This document shows, in pieces, positions 57,912 through 64,000 of a stretch of 64,000 nucleotides of DNA. The number at the start of each line of letters is the position of its first letter. Position 1 is the first letter of the stretch. Both the position numbers and the translations under genes were made by a program. The stretch is from Apium graveolens (Eukaryota; Streptophyta; Magnoliopsida; Apiales; Apiaceae), in NCBI RefSeq assembly GCF_009905375.1, contig NC_133650.1, positions 291,538,270 to 291,602,269 of the forward strand, in the 5' to 3' direction. The notes beneath the pieces were generated by a model, which saw only the letters and a list, made by a program, of their open reading frames with translations, was not told where the DNA came from and ran no database searches.

Positions 57912-60900
57912 TGTAATAACCCCAATTTTTGGAATTTTTTTGAAACCCTTATGAATAGTGATTTTGCTGATTATGCTGAATAAGAAAAAATTTTCATGCC
58001 ACACTATGTAGGGGTTCTTTTATTGTTATTCTGAGATCTTATTAGTACTCTATATGATATATAAGTGTATGTAAAGATCGTCAGAATCCAAATTCGAACA
58101 CTTTGATTTTCCCGGAAATCTACCAGATACAGAAAGAATTGAGTATAAGGTAACATGATAAAAAGGATTTAAATTCAAGGATTTTAAGAGAGGATCATAA
58201 ATGGAATATAAAATATTGAGAAAGGTTTAGGGGAAGCCCAAGTAATAAGATCCCGGATATGATCCCTCGAACGATAAACGCGAACGAAAGTTAAGCGAAC
58301 CGTAGAACAAATAAGCGACCAAGAGACAAGCTTGTACAAGAAGCCAAGGATTGTGACATCATCAAACCACAAGACAAAGACATGTGGAAAATGGATGACA
58401 TAAGAAAGGTGACATAAGCATGACAAGTGAGATTGTTTTGTTGGTTGATTTGTAGCCAAGCATTATTTACCACGGTAAATTCTAAACTAACCAAGCTAAC
58501 AAAACACCACATAAATACACCAAGCAAGCAAAAAAATTCATTTCCTCTCTTTTCTTCATGAAGCTCTCGGCTTCTTTCTTAGAAAAAGGGAAGTCCAAGC
58601 TCCTCCACTTTCGAATTTACAAGGTAATTATCCTAGCTTCTCCTAGTTAAGTTACATACTTCCTAGGAATCTTAGCTTCAAAATACTTTCCTAGCATTTC
58701 CTATAAATCATTCAAGAAGATGGTGAATAGTACTTCTTGAAATTAATTTTTGTGTTCTTTATTTCTTTGAAAGATAAAGCTTGTAGGAGGTTAGATTAAG
58801 GCTTCCATGGGCATTCCAAGGATCTTTCACGGATTAAAAGCTTCAAGGAAGGTATAACTCTTCATGATCTTATTCTTAAGTTTTGTTGTTTGGATTTCCT
58901 AATGTTTAGATGATGGGTTAGTGTAATGGGTGAGTAATCATGTTTAGAGCTTTGTTTAGTAAGTGGTTTTGTTGATTTTGGAGTTAGGAGTGATACTTGT
59001 TGGATTTAAAGTTCTTGGCCACATTTTTTTGACTTGGTTTAGATGAATAAGTTGAGATATTGAGTTATGGTTGAATGATATTGTATTGTGGTTGAATGAT
59101 GGTGGAATGGTGATGATTGTGGGTTGTTTGTGAATTGAATTGGAGTTGTACGAAATTGGTAATCGCGTAAACATAGCCGTCGTAATGTCCGATTACCCTA
59201 GACTGTTTTTGTTCTTAACATTAGGACCCGTGAACTCACTGTTAGCTTTTGACCATTGCCATGATTAGATAGTTCATGTTACGAGCTTCGTTTTGATATG
59301 TGGTTCGTTTGAATCCGATGTACGGTTTAGGAGAAACGACCGTTTTAAGTAACGGCATTTCGCGACCGAACCATTACCCCTCGCCTTACTTTGAAACCTT
59401 GGTTAAGGACTTTAAATGACTAATTGGGGTATGAAACAATTATGTTAAGTGGATTAGGCAGTTGGTAAGGTACTCACGAAAGAATCGCTTTAAAATTCTT
59501 AATCGTTAATTTATTAAAAATGGTGGAACCGAGGATACTCGAACGACTTAGGTGATTCGTTAAGCATAGGAGTGACCATAAGCGAACGTTAGGGTTCAAT
59601 TGGTTAAAGTCTAGTTTCTTAAGCGACCGGGGTTTAATTCGAACTTATGTTGTTGTTCATAGGTTATCGGACCCACTCTAAGCTTAAGTCTATCCGAGAG
59701 CACTCAGGCAAGTTTTCTTCCCGTTATATTGTTGTGGTGATGTATATATATGTATATGCATTATCTTGTGATAGATGGATGTTGGTTAATTAACAAATTT
59801 TGCGATATATTGAAGCATGCTAAGATGGTATATATATGCATGTCTGTTTCGTAATCTGGTTATCTATCTGTTGATTTCAATGCTTATAAGTTGCATAATA
59901 CCTATGCTAGAGATAAGCAGTAGTTGCGTATACCCTTAGGACAGGGGACCCAAAGGTGAACATATTCTAAAACCGGGAGTCGATGTTCCCGAGTATATTA
60001 TATATATATTTATATATATATATGGATATAGTTCAAAACTATTAATCGAATAAGGTTAATTCGATAGCTTTATTTTATTTAATGAATATTATTCTGAATA
60101 TTCATTCAAGGACTTATGACTCCGCTTATTTATTTTATGAATATTACTTTGAATATTCATTTGAGGACTTATGACTCGGTTTATTTTATTTAATGAATAT
60201 TAGTTGAATATTCATTCGAGGACTTATGACTCTGTTTATTCTATTTAATGAATATTAGTTTGAATATTCATTCAAGGACTTATGACTCGGTTTATTTTAT
60301 TTAATGAATATTAGTTGAATATTCATTCGAGGACTTATGACTCTGTTTGTTCTATTTAATGAATATTAGTTTGAATATTCATTCGAGAACTTATGACTCG
60401 GTTTATTTTATTTAATGAATATTAGTTGAATATTCATTCGAGGACTTATGACTCCGTTTATTTAATTTAATGAATATTATTTTGAATATTCATTTGAGGA
60501 CTTATGACTTCGCTTATTTATTAAATAATATTCTTTATTTTATTAAAGAATAATGTTTCGATAATCAAACTTATTTTCGATTATTCAAATAAAGATAGTA
60601 CTTTCGTATAAGTATATCTTTGGTTATTTAATATTCATTTCAAGTATGAGTTGTAAAACTTCTACTTCAAATTATTTTTATAAAGATTATCCTTTATGGG
60701 AATATTATTTAAATAATAATATTCAGATATTCTCCAACATATCGGGACTGATTTATTTTATTAAATCAGCATTACTCCAAACATTCTTAAAAATGTTTTC
60801 GAGTCTTCAAAATGATTTTGAAAGTTAGAGCGGATCCCAAAACTCATTTTTATATTTAAGATCTTCCTTTCGAAGGGGATTTAAATACTCGCTCAAAACC

Positions 60901-62288
60901 TGAGGGATCCGGCTCAGTGGTGTATTTTACATTCGCAACGAGGTTCCTGTTTTGAGAAACATCTTGATTACTTGCCCGTCGTTCGGGAAGTAAGTTCATC
61001 TATTTGAGTCGGCATAAGCAACATGGGCTCAGTGGGAGTCCATGAAAGTGTAAGTGGCTCAGTGGGAGTCCATCAAATGCGTAAGTGGCTGAGTGGCAGT
61101 CCAGCATAAGGTACTATTGCGGCCAGGGTGATGACCAGTGGGGAATTCGTCCATCTACTAGTAGAAAAGGTTACTTATTGGTATCTTTGCCTGATCAGCA
61201 AGATATCAGGTTTATGCCAAGGTTTTCTCCTTTCCAAATTCATTGGATATTACAACTCTGTTTATAATTTTCATAACAGAGGTTTTCAAGGACTGTACGA
61301 AATGTATATATATATGTATATATATATATATATCAGGACTTAATGAAGTATCTCATAACTTCATTATTTATAATGATATTTCAAAGATTGAATCTATTCA
61401 AGTCTTATATTGTAGTCTCATCAGTGTGATGAACTTTTGAAACTAATTATAACTTGAACGGTGGTAGTTCAAGTAGTATTCGGAAAAGATATAAGTATAT
61501 TGGAGTATCTTGTAACTTCATCTTTTCAACTTATATCTGGTTAATGATTATCTTATGCATGACAAAGATTTTCGCAAAAACGTTGAGACAAGGTTAGATA
61601 TATGAGATCACCTTGCAACGATATTTTCATACAGTAATAAACTGGAACTCTGTGTATATTATGCATGGAAGAGGACTTCCAAGATTTTGAAAAGTATATA
61701 TATACATATATACTGTATATTTTACGACTTGGTCGCGTTAAGATATCAACTTGGTTCATTTCTTCTTAACCAAGACTTTCTTGAGTACTATGAGAATGCT
61801 TATATATTGTTAGTTATTATACATATTATTTCGGTGGGCTTGTTGCTCACCCTTGCTTTCTTCTTTCATCACACAACAACATATATACAAGATGAACAGG
61901 ATCAAGCTGCCAATTCGCGAGCGGATAGGAAATGTTCTGTAGTTTCCTGTAGGCGTTGATGCCGCCGTAGCTGAGGTAGGAACTACCAATAGTCTAGGTT
62001 TTCAACTATTGATGTACCAGACTTATGTATATTATGAATCGTAATAATGGCAAGGAATATGTAAATTTATTCAGAAACCCTTTTGAGGTGTAATGACTTA
62101 TAATTGTGGAATAAAATGACTTGTGTTATTTTTGGTATTCATCTCTGAGACTATAACTTGTGGTGTGTGTGTATATATTGTGGGGTCACAGTACGCAGTA
62201 GTTGGTTGACTGTTAAGATTTAGTATTGATAAGAGAAATGGAACTCGTGACAACCCGAATCCCCGACCCCGGATTTGGGGGTGTTACA
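57912..62288 (+). repeat. Gypsy G 5' LTR (4377 bp)
   Basis: TGTAATAACC ... GTGTTACA, homologous to the A LTRs but more diverged. It is longer mainly because of an eight-unit hairpin array (60081-60512) and a three-unit repeat of about 31 bp at 61025-61110 (gctcagtgggagtccat). No gene seen inside. Confidence 0.95.
60081..60512 (+). repeat. Hairpin minisatellite, eight units of about 55 bp, in G LTR
   Basis: Each unit has AATGAATATT, a short loop, AATATTCATT, then gaggacttatgactc. Two alternating variants in the middle (ctcggtttattttatt / ctctgtttattctatt) point to duplication of a two-unit block. The A LTRs have only two units. Confidence 0.95.
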
Positions 62289-62292
62289 GAAG

Positions 62293-62304
62293 TGGTATCA
62301 GGGC
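62293..62304 (+). promoter_or_regulatory. Primer binding site, gypsy G
   Basis: tggtatcagggc, four bases after the LTR. One mismatch to the tRNA-iMet type seen in A. Confidence 0.9.
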
Positions 62305-62460
62305 CAAGCGTTATAAACCTCAGAGATGATATGACGTTAAAATAATAAGTTCACTAAGATAATAAGAACTCTTGCCAAGTTCATAGTCGGGCTACCTAAC
62401 GTAGTACTGACAGTTAAAACCCTTAGGGGAACGCTTATAAATATCGTGATAGAGGCGTAG

Positions 62461-62682
62461 TTCGTTATCGTATATGGTAGCGGGACTCCGAACCCTGAGG
62501 TTGAGGAGCAACAATGCGATGATATTTTATTAGGTATTGGAGATCAGATTGTGGATCCGATAGAGCGTCCTAACACGGGACCGGATGATGTTCATATTGA
62601 GGATGTAGCGGTTAAGGATGTTGTCCTAGAAGGGATTATTGCTGAGAAGGATGCCGTAAAGGATCCTGACAAGAATGAATAA
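62461..62682 (+). pseudogene. Leader ORF (ORF0), gypsy G
   Basis: 74 codons including stop, uninterrupted, same boundaries and acidic sequence (GPDDVHIEDVAVKDVV) as 3224-3445 in A, with a handful of substitutions. No ATG at the start. Confidence 0.5.
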
Positions 62683-62759
62683 AGGACCACTGAGGAATTG
62701 ATGACCATGGTTAGGGCGACTACCAGAGGTAGGATTGGTCGGTCACTACCGGAAGTTCG

Positions 62760-63545
62760 TTCAAGTTTGTAAAGACAGTAGCCCCTTTAACGCGGCTTAC
62801 TCATAAGACTGAGAAGTTCGAATGGATAGAGAAATGCGAGAACATCTCTTAAGAACTGAAGCAAAGGTTGGTGACGACCCCTATGTTGGCGTTGCCAGAT
62901 GGAAAAGGAGATTTTGTGATTTGTAGTGACGCTTCGCATAAGGAATTAGGGTGCTTCTTATACAGCACAACAAGGTAATCGTGTACGCGTCAAGACAATT
63001 AAGGGAATATAAAATTCGATATCCCCACCCATGAGCTTGGGCTCGTGGCAATAGTTTTGCCCTAAAGATTGGAGGCACTACTTGTATGGAGAGAAGTGCG
63101 AGATTTACACAAGCCATAAGTGCTCTAGTGCATTTTCACGTAGAAAGAGCTCAACATGCGCCAGAGGAGGTGGTTAGAGCTAATCAAGGATTATGATTAT
63201 GAGATTCTTTATCATCCAGCGAAAGCCAAAATGTGGCTAATGCCCTTAGTATAAAGGAGAGACTCAAGATGAAAATGTCTTTGGGAGAGTTGATAAGAGA
63301 TTTTGAGAAAATGGAAATAGAAGTGAAGGTAACCGGAGCCGGTACCGAAATGCTGTTTGAGATTGCAATACAGCCCGAATTATCGAAATAGATCATATTG
63401 TGCCAAGAAAAAGTGATGAATGAAGGCAGAAAGTCAATGAATGGAGAAGAGATTAATACCAAGAAAGATGATAAGGGAATAACGAGGTATTCCTACAGAA
63501 TTTGGGTTCCAAACGTTTAAGAGCTTAAGGACTGGATCTTAGATG
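62760..63545 (+). pseudogene. Displaced RNase H to integrase-start fragment, gypsy G
   Basis: Colinear with 3526-4315. It shows the YGEKC region (63085), the VADALS-equivalent (about 63225-63250), the EMEIEVKVTGAGTEMLFEI spacer (63300-63370) and DDKGITRYSYRIWVPNV (63460-63520), with frameshifts of its own. It shares the position ahead of gag with element A. Confidence 0.82.
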
Positions 63546-63839
63546 AAATCCATAGCTCGAGGAATAAGATTTAGGGCAAACCCCGAATGTGATAGTCAGG
63601 GAGGTTACCATTAAGAAAGAAGGAGCCCATAACATAATGAAGTGGAAAACAAGGATTTTAACGTATAAGATAACCCCAAGTATGGGAGAAGGATGAAACA
63701 TTTCATACTAAGGAAACAGAAAGTCGAGTAAGGAAAGGAGACCCGAGACGGTAGTCCTATACGGCAATTCATGGACCTGTCTAAAAAGAACTTAGACTAC
63801 TATCCCCAACCACCACCCTGAGGAGACAGTGCGGTGGGA

Positions 63840-64000
63840 AATTCTTTCAGGACCTTTAAGTCGCTAAGCTCTCAGAGTTCCAAGGAATAAGCGAACCCAG
63901 TTGAGGCAAGAGCCTGGCTAAAGAAAATATAGGAATCATTTGAGATTCTAAATGATGGACGAATCACAAAAGACTGTTTTTGTCACTTACCCTCCTAAGA
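63840..64000 (+). pseudogene. Gag remnant (start), gypsy G
   Basis: Matches 4610-4770 of A, including the PVEARAWLK block at about 63899-63925. Runs off the window. Confidence 0.78.

Larger units (their letters stand above)
57912..64000 (+). mobile_element. Gypsy G: second copy of the A family, 3' part outside window
   Basis: Complete 5' LTR (57912-62288), primer binding site, leader frame, displaced RNase H-integrase fragment and the first part of the gag remnant, colinear with 3052-4770 of gypsy A. It inserted into RT of copia D, with predicted target duplication ctata (57907-57911). Confidence 0.93.

Noticed and set aside
1..64000. tRNA, rRNA, CRISPR, pararetrovirus or bacterial-type operon
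   Set aside because: No cloverleaf, rRNA, spacer-repeat array or pararetroviral movement protein was seen; all RT domains are in the LTR-retrotransposon domain order.

Overview
This window is plant heterochromatin made almost entirely of nested LTR retrotransposons. I found no host gene, tRNA, rRNA or CRISPR array. Chromovirus-type Ty3/gypsy elements with 3.7-4.4 kb LTRs, Sirevirus-like Ty1/copia elements and an Athila-like element together point to a eudicot nuclear genome, probably pericentromeric. Apiaceae is a weak guess only.

Left block (1-38830). The oldest recognisable layer is gypsy C (minus strand). Its 5' LTR, leader ORF, gag, protease, RT, RNase H and the start of integrase run leftward from 38830 to 29621. 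A non-autonomous hAT-like DNA transposon (31600-33594, 8-bp target duplication) sits between protease and RT of C. Copia 2 (minus) inserted into the C integrase at 29621. The gag of copia 2 was then hit twice: by gypsy B (14408-27742, complete, target duplication aaaag) and, 42 bp away, by copia 1 (LTR ending at 14365). Copia 1 gag was in turn hit by gypsy A (LTR ending at 12814). The missing halves of A, copia 1, copia 2 and C should lie left of base 1 in that order.

Right block (38831-64000). A 165-bp copia LTR scrap is followed by copia D (plus strand). D is cut inside RT by the Sirevirus-like copia E (41008-57553, minus). E has lost its gag and most of its 5' LTR but keeps integrase, RT, RNase H and a very long third ORF of about 1,519 codons. 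That third ORF is split by an Athila-like gag-protease-only element F (46700-53633, target duplication ccatc). D resumes at 57554 and is cut again at 57911, inside the tyrosine codon of its RT active-site motif, by gypsy G, whose LTR spans 57912-62288 and whose interior runs off the window.

How the parts work together: A and G are two copies of one non-autonomous family. Both carry an extra RNase H-integrase fragment ahead of gag, and in A their own pol is far more decayed, so they were probably mobilised by an autonomous relative such as B. All four gypsy elements carry a leader ORF between the primer binding site and gag. Most broken reading frames in B, C, D, E and F fail by single nonsense codons of the C-to-T type, as expected for methylated, silenced repeats. 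I see no new host-encoded system. The most interesting signals are the leader ORFs, the rearranged A/G family, the giant third ORF of E and a decamer repeated throughout E.
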